Positions 1 to 10,800 of a stretch of DNA of 64,000 nucleotides are shown here, one piece after another (the stretch's first letter is position 1; each line of letters opens with the position of its first letter). The notes beneath the pieces were generated by a model. That model ran no database searches and was not told where the DNA came from. It saw only the letters and a program-made list of their open reading frames with translations. This DNA comes from Rutidosis leptorrhynchoides. Lineage: Eukaryota > Streptophyta > Magnoliopsida > Asterales > Asteraceae. The translations under genes were made by a program, and so were the position numbers. The stretch covers positions 358,269,001-358,333,000 of the forward strand of contig NC_092333.1 of the NCBI RefSeq assembly GCF_046630445.1, read 5' to 3'.

Positions 1-1439
1 CAATTTCACTTATGTGCATTTAATGACTTAAATGCATTAAATGCCCCATTTTCACCAAAATCGCCCTTTAAGGGTCAAGACCATCATTAATCACTTAAAA
101 GCTAGTGATTAAGGTCCAACAACACTAACCATTACACAATTAGGGTATTTCATACCCATATTTCCCAATTAGGTCAATCATTAACCATTTGACTAATTTA
201 AAGTCAACACACCCATTTCGGGTCATACACTAACCCATCTAACACCCATTTACTAATTAACTATGTGTGCTAGTGATTAACTAACCAATTAGGACTCATA
301 AACATCAATTAACACTTTGAAACCCTAGGTTAGTCACCATTGAGTCTTCATGACTCCATCTTACCCAAGAACACCCAAAATCATTAAATATGGGTTTTAT
401 GTTCATCACTATCCCAAACCCTAACCCTTACACAAAATCAAAGTAAGGAAATTAAAGTTAGAACATACCACTACAACCAAAACGTAGCTAGAGAAGAGAT
501 GAACAACTTTATAACTCGAGCTAAGACTCAAAACTAGCTCCTTCTTCCTTTGCTTGAGCTTTCTCACACAAGAATCTCACACTCTCTCTCTAAAATTGAA
601 GTGGATAGGATGAGGTTGTTGGGAATGGAGTGAATGACACCCCAAGATCTGACCTACTAGCCTCCAACTCGTCCACAAGTGAAATTACCAAAAAGCCCAT
701 CATAATATCTAATTAAAATAAGCAGAACCTGGCTACAGTGAGGAGTGCGCCACGCGCACCCAGCCCAGATCACTCTCTGACCTCCGTTTTAATATACAAA
801 GTCACCCACACTTCATGTACCATAATTACACTGCTGTACAATCATGTACCATAATTACATAGACATGCTGCGAGCTTTCAAAATACTGATTGCCAATTCC
901 CAATGATTGGTATGGCAATTCTCGTTACAAGATGCAGATGAATAAATGATGGGGTTTTGATAAATATAATGATTTTTCAGAAAAATCAAAGATCAGTGGA
1001 GTTGTTGGTAAGTTTATTGCTAATGTGGTGGAATATAAACGGTTCCCCAGTAATGATAAAAGAGCACGCATATGTATCAAGGTTATAATAAAGTTGTTTC
1101 GAACGAAAAGTCAAAGTTGACTTGCTGGAGCTGTGACAAAATTCGCTACTTTGAAAAGGAATTGCAATGTTATTTTCGATAATAAAAATGCCAAAGGAGC
1201 TAGCACAGATACGTGTTAAACGTTTACTCAGTTTCTGAGAGTTTTTCAGGTGCATAACTATATGAATAAATCTTTCCTTCCGTAGATGAAGTGCGGTTGA
1301 TTCATCCTCTCGATTTAGGTGTTTTTAAGAATAATGAAAGGTTTAGACGTAGATTGTAATCGTCAAGATACAAATGAGGTTTAAGATGAAATCAAGTGGC
1401 AAACTTGGAGAAATGTTTAGTTTCATATGTTATAATCAA
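1..1439. other. Non-coding repeat debris, no gene seen
   Basis: No credible coding region. The first 650 bases read like the leader or LTR part of an old retroelement: A/C-rich, many short repeats of 'gtgatta' and 'acccat', and a pyrimidine-rich stretch near 540-590. Near 720-780 there is a GC-richer patch with 'gcgccacgcgcacc'. The 89-codon open frame on the minus strand near 986-1255 has no recognisable motif and is probably chance. I cannot assign this stretch to a named family. Confidence 0.4.
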
Positions 1440-1960
1440 TATTTTAATTCATTTTAATTGTCCAATGTTATTAGTCAACAGTTAGTAGTCCACAATTAGT
1501 AGTTCAACAATTCATATATAGTTTAATATATAATATTCGAATTAATTAATACGTGTCGTGACCTATTATATACATGTCTCAGACTCGATCACAACTCAGA
1601 GTATATATTGTTTAGAATCAACCTCAACCCTTTATAGCGAACTCGAGCATTACAGCATATAGAGTGTCTATGGTTATTCCAAATAATATATATAGATGAC
1701 ATCAATATGATATGTCAAAACATTGTATATGTGTCCCGATATTTAAAGTGCGTAAAATAAATAACAGAAATTAAATGAAAATAAATAAAATTGCGAGAAT
1801 TAAAATTGCGATAAATAAATTGCGAAAAATAAATTGCGATAAATAAATTGCGATAAATAAATGTAAAACGGAATTAACAATTAGCTAGGAATAGTTAGCT
1901 AGGATTTTGTTAGCGTGGATTCTTAACAAAATTCCTCATAGTTAATTTGTCTGTTTCTAA
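1440..1960 (-). repeat. Fragment of a gypsy LTR related to Gy2 and Gy4
   Basis: Bases about 1455-1745 align by eye with 19235-19520 (Gy2 LTR) and 44520-44800 (Gy4 LTR). Shared words include 'atcacaactca', 'atcaacctcaaccct' and 'tagagtgtctatggtt'. The order matches a minus-strand LTR, and the matching part is the LTR segment that I interpret as a leader intron. It is followed by repeats of 'ttgcgataaataaa' (about 1780-1862). It is an orphan piece with no LTR end visible. Confidence 0.6.
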
Positions 1961-2163
1961 CAAATTTTATTTTGTCAAATGTTTTCTTCATTATGCCACT
2001 TGTTGGATTCTGATAGGTCAAAATCCAAATATGAAATTGAATGAAAATGATTATTCTGCGGTAAACGGATACGTATATCGGTGGTTGTAAGTAGGATAGT
2101 AAATGACTGTTGAATCAGCTTCGAAGAATGTACAGTGTAACCTATTAATGTGAAATCTAAATA

Positions 2164-2200
2164 TTCGTCGGGTATTACCTACCCGTTAAAATATTTTCAC
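2164..2200 (-). promoter_or_regulatory. Internal PPT-like motif of Gy1
   Basis: On the minus strand this reads 'taacgggtaggtaatacccg', nearly the same as the 3' polypurine tract of Gy2 and Gy3 ('ttaacgggtaggtac'). It lies downstream of the pre-gag ORF, the same place as in Gy3 (30320-30341) and Gy2 (26241-26264). Its use as a plus-strand primer is inference. Confidence 0.45.
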
Positions 2201-2334
2201 CATTAATAGTTTGTACGAAAGAATTTTTAATTACAATCTTTATGAAAACATATATACATATATATTTTCTTCAGATATAATCATGGATTTAATGAGTCAA
2301 TATGATATTAAACACATTTGCTTTTCGGTTTGAG

Positions 2335-2970
2335 CTAGAATAAGTAATCTCTAAAACTTTTAGAAACCACATATTCTTCGCAGAATATTTCTTCAATGAA
2401 GTTATGAATCAATACTCCATCGTTGATTTCTTTAATAATACTGCTTGGTATCTATGGTGCGTACTACGTTGATGCTCGAGGTACATATTGTGAAGTTGAG
2501 GTTTGCGGTGCGAATGTGGTTATTGATGGTACTAGTTATGCTGCTGGTACGGTTGGTGCTGCCTGTGATGCCTGCTAGTTGTGCAGCACATTTTCCAATG
2601 TTACTACTCGAGCACGAAGCTTGTTGACTTCTTCTATTATACCAGTATGATTGTCGGTTCAGACAAGCGGACGAATAAGATCCAGAATTTGGGATAGTAT
2701 ATAATCATGACGAGATACTCTGGAAATGAGAGAGAAAATGGTATTACGAATAGGTTCGCCGGTAAGTGCTTCAGGTTCTTCGCCAAGAGGACAATGTGGT
2801 AGATGGAAAGGATCGCCTTCTTCTTGTCTCCAATGACTAAATAGGCTACGAACCCATCAGATGATTTGGGGATGGCTGATTGGTTGATCCATTCCGGTCA
2901 CACTGCTTTCGGAGCTTGAGTGGGATTCCATTTCGGAATCCGAGTGACTTGAACTAATGACGAATTCCAT
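2335..2970 (-). pseudogene. Decayed pre-gag accessory ORF of Gy1
   Basis: Reading the minus strand from an ATG at 2970 gives a Ser/Glu-rich start, then a stretch ending in a Leu/Arg/Glu-rich, coiled-coil-like segment (around 2635-2600) and a Pro/Thr/Ser-rich tail, about 210 codons in one frame. The frame is cut by several stops (TGA, TGA, TAG, TAA, TAG, TAG). Each could come from CGA, CAA or CAG by one C-to-T change. I know similar ORFs upstream of gag in daisy-family gypsy elements, but their function is unknown. Its acidic N-terminus and position resemble the acidic ORF of Gy3, although the sequence is otherwise different. Confidence 0.55.
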
Positions 2971-3388
2971 TTTGTACGATTGAATAAAGGATTTTTCGAT
3001 ATTAAATGAGTTTTCGGCTATCGGGTGGTATTCTAATTACATAGAATATCTATATATACAGAACAAAAGGTTTCGTAGATTACGGAGGAATCTTCGGAAT
3101 ATATCAGGCAAAGTTTATAGTAACAAATACGCTAAAATATGAATTAGCAGATACGCTAAGATATGAATTTTGTCTATACACTATTCATGCAGTCAATACA
3201 GTAAGATGTGTCTAGACTAAGAATGATAAGCAAGTGATTCCATAAGAATGATAAGCAGGTAATTTTTCGACACAAAATGATAAGCAAAACTTTGGACATG
3301 CAGACACGGTCGAAGTCCAGACTCACTAATGCATCTAAACAACTGTCAGTTAGGCACACTAATGCAAGGCCTGGTTCGCTAAGACCAC

Positions 3389-3403
3389 CGCTCTGATACC
3401 ACA
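3389..3403 (-). promoter_or_regulatory. Primer-binding site of Gy1
   Basis: The minus strand reads 'tgtggtatcagagcg', containing TGGTATCAGAGC, the complement of the 3' end of initiator tRNA-Met. It lies directly against the LTR end at 3404, which fixes the LTR boundary and the minus orientation. Confidence 0.85.
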
Positions 3404-4479
3404 TGTAAAGATCCTTCCTAATCAATAAGAACGAATATAATAACATATGATTACATTGCGAGGTATTTGACCTATATATGATACATTTTACAAACATTGC
3501 ATTCGTTTTAAAAAACCAAACTTTCATTACATCGAAAGTTGATAGGCATGCATACCCTTTCATAATATATCCAACCTATAAATGACTTAATAGTAATCTT
3601 ATTGAACTCAACGACTCGAATGCAACGTCTTTTGAAATATGTCATGAATGACTCCAAGTAATATCTCTAAATGATCAAATGCACAGCGGAAGATTTCTTT
3701 CAAACCTGAGAATAAACATGCTTTCAAGTGTCAACCAAAAGGTTGGTGAGTTCATTAGTTTATCATAAACATTGATTTCCATCATTTTAATAGACCACAA
3801 GATTTCATATATTTAATTGTACACGTAACCCAAGTACAAAATAATACGCGTAACCCGCGAATTAAAAATCATTCATATGGTGAACACCTGGTAATCGACA
3901 TTAACAAAACGCATCTAGAATATCCCCATCATTCCGGGACTCTCATCGAACATGATAAAATCGAAGTACTAAAGCATCCGTAACCCGGATGGGGTTTGTT
4001 AGGCCCAATAGATCTATCTTTAGGATTCGCGTCAATTAGGGTGTCTGTTCCCTAATTCTTAGATTACCAGACAAAAAAGGGTGATATTCGATTCTATAAT
4101 CCAACCATAGAATGTAGTTTTGATTACTTGTGTCTATTTCGTAAAACATTTATAAAAGCAGCGCATGTATTCTCAGTCCCAAAAATATATATATTGCAAA
4201 AGCATTTAAAAAGGGAGCAAATGAAACTCACAAAACTATATTTCGTAGCAATAATGCATATGACGGCACTTGAAAAAGTGCAAGGTTGGCCTCCGATTCA
4301 CGAACCTATATCATTTGTATATTTATTAATATACATAGTTGTAATCGAACAATATATACAAATTTATTAGTTATATACTTTTTATATTAATAAATATTTC
4401 ATATATTTATTTTGTTATATAAAATATTACTTTTCGTTATGTTATATGTATTAACTATATTTTTTATATATGTATATAT

Positions 4480-5015
4480 CATTTGTTTGTTAAAAATAGT
4501 AATTTTATTATTACTACGATAAAAATGATAATAATCATAATACTTAATATTACTAAATAAGGTATTGTTGTTAATAATTATATTAATGATATTAATAATG
4601 ATATTTATAATAATAACTGTAAAATATAAATTTTTCGGTTAATGATACTTATAATAATGATTTTAGTAATTACATATTAATAATACTCATTATAATATAA
4701 ATAATCATACTTATAATGATAATAATAATAATAATAATGATTATGATACTTATAATGATAATTGTATTACTAATAATAATTATAATACTAGTAATAATAC
4801 TAATAATAATGTTATCATTCATAAAATGATACAAGTATTAATTTTTAATGATAGAAATATTAATGATAATATTAATAATCATAACCCTAATAATGATATT
4901 AATACTATATTAATAATAATAATAATAATGATACTTATTAATACTAGTGATAATATTGTCCCTAATGTTTATATATATAATTATGATATTAGTAGTAATA
5001 ATAATTATAATACTT
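4480..5015. repeat. AT-rich low-complexity stretch (AAT/AATGAT)
   Basis: Nearly pure A/T with repeated 'aataat', 'aatgat' and 'attaat' words inside the Gy1 LTR. No coding content; the short open frames here are products of the repeat. Confidence 0.8.
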
Positions 5016-5184
5016 AACAATAACAATAACAATAACAATAACAATAACAATAACAATAACAATAACAATAACAATAACAATAACAATAACAATAACAATA
5101 ACAATAACAATAACAATAACAATAACAATAACAATAACAATAACAATAACAATAACAATAATAATAATAATAATAATAATAATA
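5016..5184. repeat. (AACAAT)n then (AAT)n microsatellite
   Basis: About 24 nearly perfect 6-base units of AACAAT (5016-5159) run into about nine AAT units (to 5184). The poly-Asn and poly-Leu open frames across it are artefacts. It lies just beyond the probable 3' tail of the SINE-like insert at 5235-5318, which may have seeded it. Confidence 0.9.
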
Positions 5185-5234
5185 GAAATAAAAATAAATG
5201 TTTATACCTTTAAAAGCTTTTTCTAAAAAAAATA

Positions 5235-5318
5235 TTTGCCACGAACCGGGCTTGAACTCCCGACCCCTCGCTCATCCACTAATCTCTTTAACCAGTAGGG
5301 CTGTTGCCGGTTTTCTGA
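5235..5318 (-). mobile_element. tRNA-derived SINE-like element (head)
   Basis: The minus strand carries a box-A-like 'cagccctactggtt' and, about 38 bases on, a box-B-like 'gagttcaagccc' followed by 'ggttcgtggca', then a run of eight T. This is the layout of an internal pol III promoter in a tRNA-derived SINE. A tRNA gene is unlikely because acceptor-stem pairing is not visible. The 3' body may extend left into the AT repeats. The 5' limit and any target-site duplication are not clear. Confidence 0.5.
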
Positions 5319-6933
5319 ACTTAATAAAGAACCAAATTTATTTAAACTTTATATGTTTTCTGTTTCTAATTTCTTCCCCTTCTCTTCCCTAGAAACAAAT
5401 TGACTAGAGACCCAAATCAAAATTAACAGTACACTGAATTAATTTTTGAATATTCGAACCAAAATAGAAACAATCCATTTTAGTTGTTCAAATTAATTAA
5501 AACAGATTAAAACAAAATATAAAAAAAAAAGCTGCAGTAATGAAGAACACGTCTTTTTTTGAACCAAAATCACTTTCGAAAAATTATGAAGTTTTAGCCT
5601 ATACTTACAACATGAAAAAGGTTTCAATTGAATCCTATAAACTTTCTGAATCATTAATTGATTCAAAAATAACACACAACTCTCGAATTTCATGATGAAC
5701 ATATCCATTGACTTTTTATTCTTAAACTTTGACTCTCAAATTCATCTTTAATTCTTCAAATTAAGACTTTAAAAGTTGCAAATAGAATCACGACTAGATT
5801 TAAAACCTTTCTGCATTTTTAGTTTTTGTAATGAGTTTCAAAATTTGGCTTTTCAAAAAATTGAACATGAACAGGGTAAACCGACGGGTGTTTTTAAAAA
5901 TTTTCTGTTTTTCCAAATTAATTTGTAGTAGGCTCTTAATATAGGGTGTTTACTACTTGATATAATATCTATAATTGATTCAGTTTGATTCAAGAAGTGG
6001 ACGTGTAACAAAAAGGGTCGACAGATGAAAATCGAGCCAGGAAAAAAAAAAAAAAGCAGTTTAATAATTCCAATTAGTACGGTTGATTTTTAATGTTATA
6101 CTGATTTCGTTCTTATTGTAATTTGATTTGTACGAATTTATCAATCAACAACAGATGGAAAACGACTTGAAACAAACTCTAATTTACCAAATCTTTATAT
6201 ACGGTTTTACATAATTGATATTAATAAATAATTAATTAAAATTTAATAATTATAATTATATTAATTATAATCAAAAATATTAACAATAATAATAAAATTA
6301 ATATTAATAATAACACTATTAATAATAATATTAATAAAATTACTAATAATAATATAATGATATCAACAATAACGATTTTAATAATGATATTAACAATAAA
6401 ATGATATTAATAATATTAGATATTAACAATAAGATGATATTAATAATATTAGTTACAAAAATATTAATATTATATTAGTAATGATAATAATAATATCAAT
6501 ATTAGTAATATAACAATTTATACATATCAAATTTTATATATATCTTTATATCTTACATTAGAATTTATAATGTTGATAATACAAATATTTGGATTAATAT
6601 TAACATTGATACTAATAATGAATGTAATGATCATAACATTAATATAACATTTATATTTTAACTCGTAATTACATATAATATTAAAATTTATAAATTTTGT
6701 AATATCTAATAATTATATCATATATTGTATGAGTACTTCTATTTAATATTTATATGTTTTACATATGTTTCAACAAAATAATTATTAATAGAAATCATTT
6801 ATATATTATTTATCTTATGTAGATTCATAATAATATTATATATATAGTTTACATATTCATTTTAATTTACTTATTCTGTTTATTATTTTACATTTTAAAT
6901 TCCAGTTAATTAAAGTATACTTTATTAATTCAA

Positions 6934-6938
<5 letters not shown>

Positions 6939-6980
<42 letters not shown>
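6939..6980. repeat. (TA)21 microsatellite
   Basis: Perfect TA run inside the Gy1 LTR, beside the conserved 'gttcgtgaatc' motif. Confidence 0.9.
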
Positions 6981-6982
<2 letters not shown>

Positions 6983-7144
6983 AACAAGTGTTCGTGAATC
7001 GTCGGGCACAGTCAAAAGGGTAATTGATTATATGAACACAGTTTCAAGTTTTTGAGATTCAACATTACAGACTTTGCTTATCGTGTCAGAAATAATATAA
7101 AGATTAAGTTTAAATTTGGTCGGAAATTTCTGGGTCGTCACACT

Positions 7145-7530
7145 TGTCAGCCGCCGACGCGTGTCCTTTCCTGTTCAACTTTGTCCTTAACTTCTGTTGA
7201 ATAGTACAATTGATGTAGACCACTCGAGAAAACAACAAGCTTATAATGGAGCATGGCTGTCTTGTGTTGTATGCTGCTTTCCAAGTTTACTGGTTCTTCT
7301 TATGCTGAGTCACTTGATATTCTTGAATTGCTGAGTACTCATCCTGTGCTGATTCGAAGAATACACTCTACCCTGTGTGCTGGTAGACTAGGCAGAATAC
7401 TGAACACTTGACACAACAATATTTGATGTCTATACATAAACAAACTTGTGCTGGCTGCACATAACATTTTAGTGCAAATAAATTACAGTTTTGTCATAAT
7501 TAAATCTTTAATTATTTTGGGGACTCAACA
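7145..7530 (-). repeat. 3' LTR of Co1 (386 bp)
   Basis: On the minus strand the LTR begins TGTTGAGTCCCCAAAATAAT at 7530, right after a purine tract, and ends ...CGGCGGCTGACA at 7145, giving TG...CA ends. It is short for a SIRE-type element. Its left end lies two bases from the Gy1 LTR end (7142), so Co1 probably inserted at the edge of Gy1. The target-site duplication cannot be checked because the other end is outside the window. Confidence 0.7.
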
Positions 7531-7546
7531 ATCTCCCCCTATTTGA
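7531..7546 (-). promoter_or_regulatory. Polypurine tract of Co1
   Basis: The minus strand reads 'aaatagggggagat' against the LTR start, the usual copia/SIRE plus-strand primer. Confidence 0.8.
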
Positions 7547-7800
7547 TGATGACAAAACTTATGACATTTAGAGAAAAACACTAAAGCCAGTACTGAGGGA
7601 CCTAATGAAAAATAGGCAGTAAATTTGTCCCTTTTAAGTTTGTTTTTGGGATCTTTTGCTGAGTTATCTATATCTTATAACTTGATATGATTTTGAAGAT
7701 TAACTCATTTCATCTTCATTACAACAGAGTATATACAGTAATTACAAAACATCATAATGAAAAATGAAGTAACAAAAGATACAATTTAAGCACTAGAAGG

Positions 7801-10800
7801 CTATCTGTCTTTATCTTCATCCTTTTCTAGTTCATCACCAGATAGCTCTTCTTCTTTCACTTTCAAGGCAGCCTAGGCTTCAAGAAACAAGTAAGGCAGC
7901 TCAGCAGGGTCATAAACTGGAACATGAGGAGGTAGAATGATGGGATCTCTTCTGTGTGGGCCTTCACCAGTAGATTTATTTCTTTTAAGCTTTTGAGAAA
8001 GAACTTCCTCTACGTTTACTACTGGTGCATTCCCAAATTTTGTTGCTTTGTTGAAGAGCTCTTGGAGTTCTGGCTTCAATGTCTTTTTAATACCACTTTC
8101 AGTTTTACCAGTGAAGTACTCCAATATCTCCATCCATTCACTGAATCCAAAGGTTCTTAAATCAGTGTAGTCTACCCTCTCTTGAATGTTATCTTCCCTG
8201 CTGATACTGAAAGCTCTTTTTGTGTCTCTGTGCACTTTGATGATCTTGCTGGGATTTGATCTCCTGGTCAGTACATCACCATACTTGCTCCTATAATAGT
8301 GATCAGATAGCTCAATTGTTCCTTCAGTTTCTATAGGAGCAGTAGCAGGTGCTTTCTCAGCAGCTTCCTGTTCATCAAGAGCTTTATCTTGTTCCTTAAC
8401 AATTGCTTTGGCTAGCTTGAGGGACTCAGCCTCTTGCTTTCTATCAGCAACCAATTTAGCTTCTACTTCCTGAAGCCTTACCCTTTCAGCATATTCAGCA
8501 TCAGCATCCTCCCTTCTTTGCCTTTCAACTTCTAAGCCCAAAAGATAATCATCGGCAGTAATATTCAGGGACTTTGATGTTTCAATCATTTTCCTTCCCT
8601 CATCAGTTCTAAGGGCATCACGATACTGCCTTAGATCCATACCCAGTTACCGAGCCTCATGAAATTGAGCTTTCTCTTCTTCAGTATGTAGCCTTTGACC
8701 ACTGTTATTTAGATACACGCCAATTTCAATTCCATAAGTTAAGGCAATGATGTAGAATGGCTGATCAAGAGGATGATGTAGCAATCTAACTTGGTGTATC
8801 CTTTCAGAAATAGATGCTTGTCTTTGCTCAAGCAATATAGGTACAGTGATCTCCAGCTTGTAAGCCTCTCTTTCATCTGGTTTCATCCTTAATAGATCTG
8901 GGTCACCACGGGCAACTGAATCATCTTCCCAAGTTATGTATTTATCATCTGGTTTTAGGGAATATGGAGGATACATGATTGATTCTGATATGCCTGAAGA
9001 ACTCACTGAAAACTGATTAATACGTTCATCCTATGTTCTGTTAAAATAAGCAAGAGTTCGGGGAGAGATAGGTGATTGAAAAAATAAGTGATCTCCTCTA
9101 CCCCAGACTGTGAAGTCAGCAGGATCAACAGTATCATCATCTTGTTTAGCACCCAGCTCAGCCACCTTGGCTGGGTCTTCAACACTTGTTTCACCCAGCA
9201 GCACACTACTGGCTGGGTCTTCTCTCACAGCACTCCTTCCTGTGTCTTCAGTACCAGCTGACTGATTAGTATTAGCTGGCACACCTACCACAGTATCTTC
9301 ATTAGCTACCTCAAGTAGGGGTCCTTTCCTTAGGGGCTGGTTGTCCCTAGGAGCAGATTTCACCTTTTGTCTATCGATTGGAATGGATTCAGCTGATGGT
9401 TCTTGTGTTGATACTGGTTCTTGTGGAGGCATATAGGGAACAATAGCAAGATGCTCCCCCTTAACATCATCAACATCAAGGTCTGTTATTTCTACTGGCT
9501 GTTGTTGTGTAGCTGGCTGAGCAGAAAATGCTGGTGGAGAATATGAGCTAGTTTCTAACATTGCATCTAGCCATTTCATGACACATCAGCTCTTACTCCT
9601 CCTGGCCCAGTAGATTGCAGATAAACTTTCATTTCTTCAGGGGTCATTCTTTTGATCCTGTCTGCTCGCTCAGTATACAGCTTTGCCCTTTTCTTGTCAT
9701 ACTTAATCAAGAACTTAGCATTTCTTTTACGAGCATCTCTTTTGTACTTTTTAATGCTGATTAGTTCATCATTAATATCCAACTTGTCTGGGTCCAGGCT
9801 TCTTCTATGTTCAATTCTGTGTTGTTTACGAGCAACATAAGCCTCCCATTTGGCATTAAAGGCAACATTTAAATCTTCTTGTCTCTTCTGATGTCTCTCT
9901 GGTTTTCTTTTCATTTTCCTTTCAATCGTTTGAGAGACAACAAAAGATTCAGCAACAGCCAGCTCAGAAACATCACTGGGCTTACTGCCAAAACCAATAT
10001 CATCCACTGATGTGGCAGACATACTGGGTTGAGATTCACCAGCTGCCTGTACACCAGCTTCAGTATGAGCGTTGCTGGGCTTAGTGCCAGCACCTTGATC
10101 AATACCAGTACCATCATCATCACCATCTCTCCTTTGCTGTTTAGGAGCCTTTTCATGCTCATGATCCCCCTCAGATTGTTTTCTCTTTTTGGACTTCTTT
10201 TTAGACTTCTTCTCCCCCTTTTTCTCATCAGTAGGGGCAGAAGGGTGATCAGGGGAAACATGTGCATCAAGGTCACTATCTGACTCAGGAACTGAAAATG
10301 CAAAGTTGTTCCAATCAGCATTAGCAGGAGAAAGATGGGCACCAGGATCTACACCATATTGTCGGAGATACAGATTTGAGGCTCTAACTTCATTTCTTGC
10401 AACACCCATGGCCATTTGATTAACAGTGGCCCTAACATCTGCTTGTAGGGCAGCCATTTATTGCATAGTCTCCACCAATTGAAGATAAGCAGAGACAGGA
10501 ACCATATTAGCCATTTGCTATTCCTGCGAATCCAACCTCTCTGTCAATACCCGATTCTATTCATTAAAGAAAATATTCCTTCGATTAGCAGCATCAAGAT
10601 CAGTTTGAAGATGGGCAATATGATCACCATATTCATTATGAGAGATGATTCGCCTTTTGAGATCCTCCTCTTCTTTAAATTGTTTGACAATAGCTTCCAC
10701 TGCTAGATCAGCAAAAACACATACCTGTTTGAGCTGGTTTTCAATGGTAGAAGTGGTAACCTCCCCAGCTCTGCGTATGGCTTCAGTCATTCTATCAACA

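Larger units (their letters stand above)
1981..7142 (-). mobile_element. Gy1: partial Ty3/gypsy retrotransposon
   Basis: This is a minus-strand gypsy element of which only the 5' part is visible. Reading right to left there is a long LTR (7142 to 3404), a PBS, a leader, a decayed pre-gag ORF (2970 to 2335) and an internal PPT-like motif near 2170-2190. The gag-pol that should follow is not seen; after about 1980 other repeats take over, so the element is truncated or interrupted. The leader beside the PBS matches that of Gy2 and Gy3 (for example 'cggtcgaagtccagactcac' at 3307-3326, also near 38817), so these families are related. Confidence 0.7.
3404..7142 (-). repeat. 5' LTR of Gy1 (about 3.7 kb)
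   Basis: The LTR starts on the minus strand at 7142 with TGTGACGACCCAGAAATTTC and ends at 3404 with ...ATCTTTACA next to the PBS. The right third matches other gypsy LTRs ('gattcacgaac' motif near 6990). The middle is very AT-rich (about 4330-5200 and 6220-6980), full of AAT, AATGAT and TA repeats, and holds a SINE-like insert. Near 4306 the minus strand reads '...atatag|gttcgtgaatc', the same splice-acceptor-like border as in Gy2 and Gy4. I could not find the matching donor, so I do not place an intron here. Confidence 0.75.

Noticed and set aside
986..1255. 89-codon minus-strand frame
   Set aside because: No motif, no neighbours, composition like the surrounding non-coding DNA.
4910..5213. 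Long poly-Leu and poly-Asn open frames
   Set aside because: They are produced by the AACAAT/AAT microsatellite; no start context, no non-repeat coding part.
5235..5318. A functional tRNA gene
   Set aside because: Only box A and box B resemble tRNA; no acceptor-stem pairing or clear anticodon arm, so SINE head is preferred.
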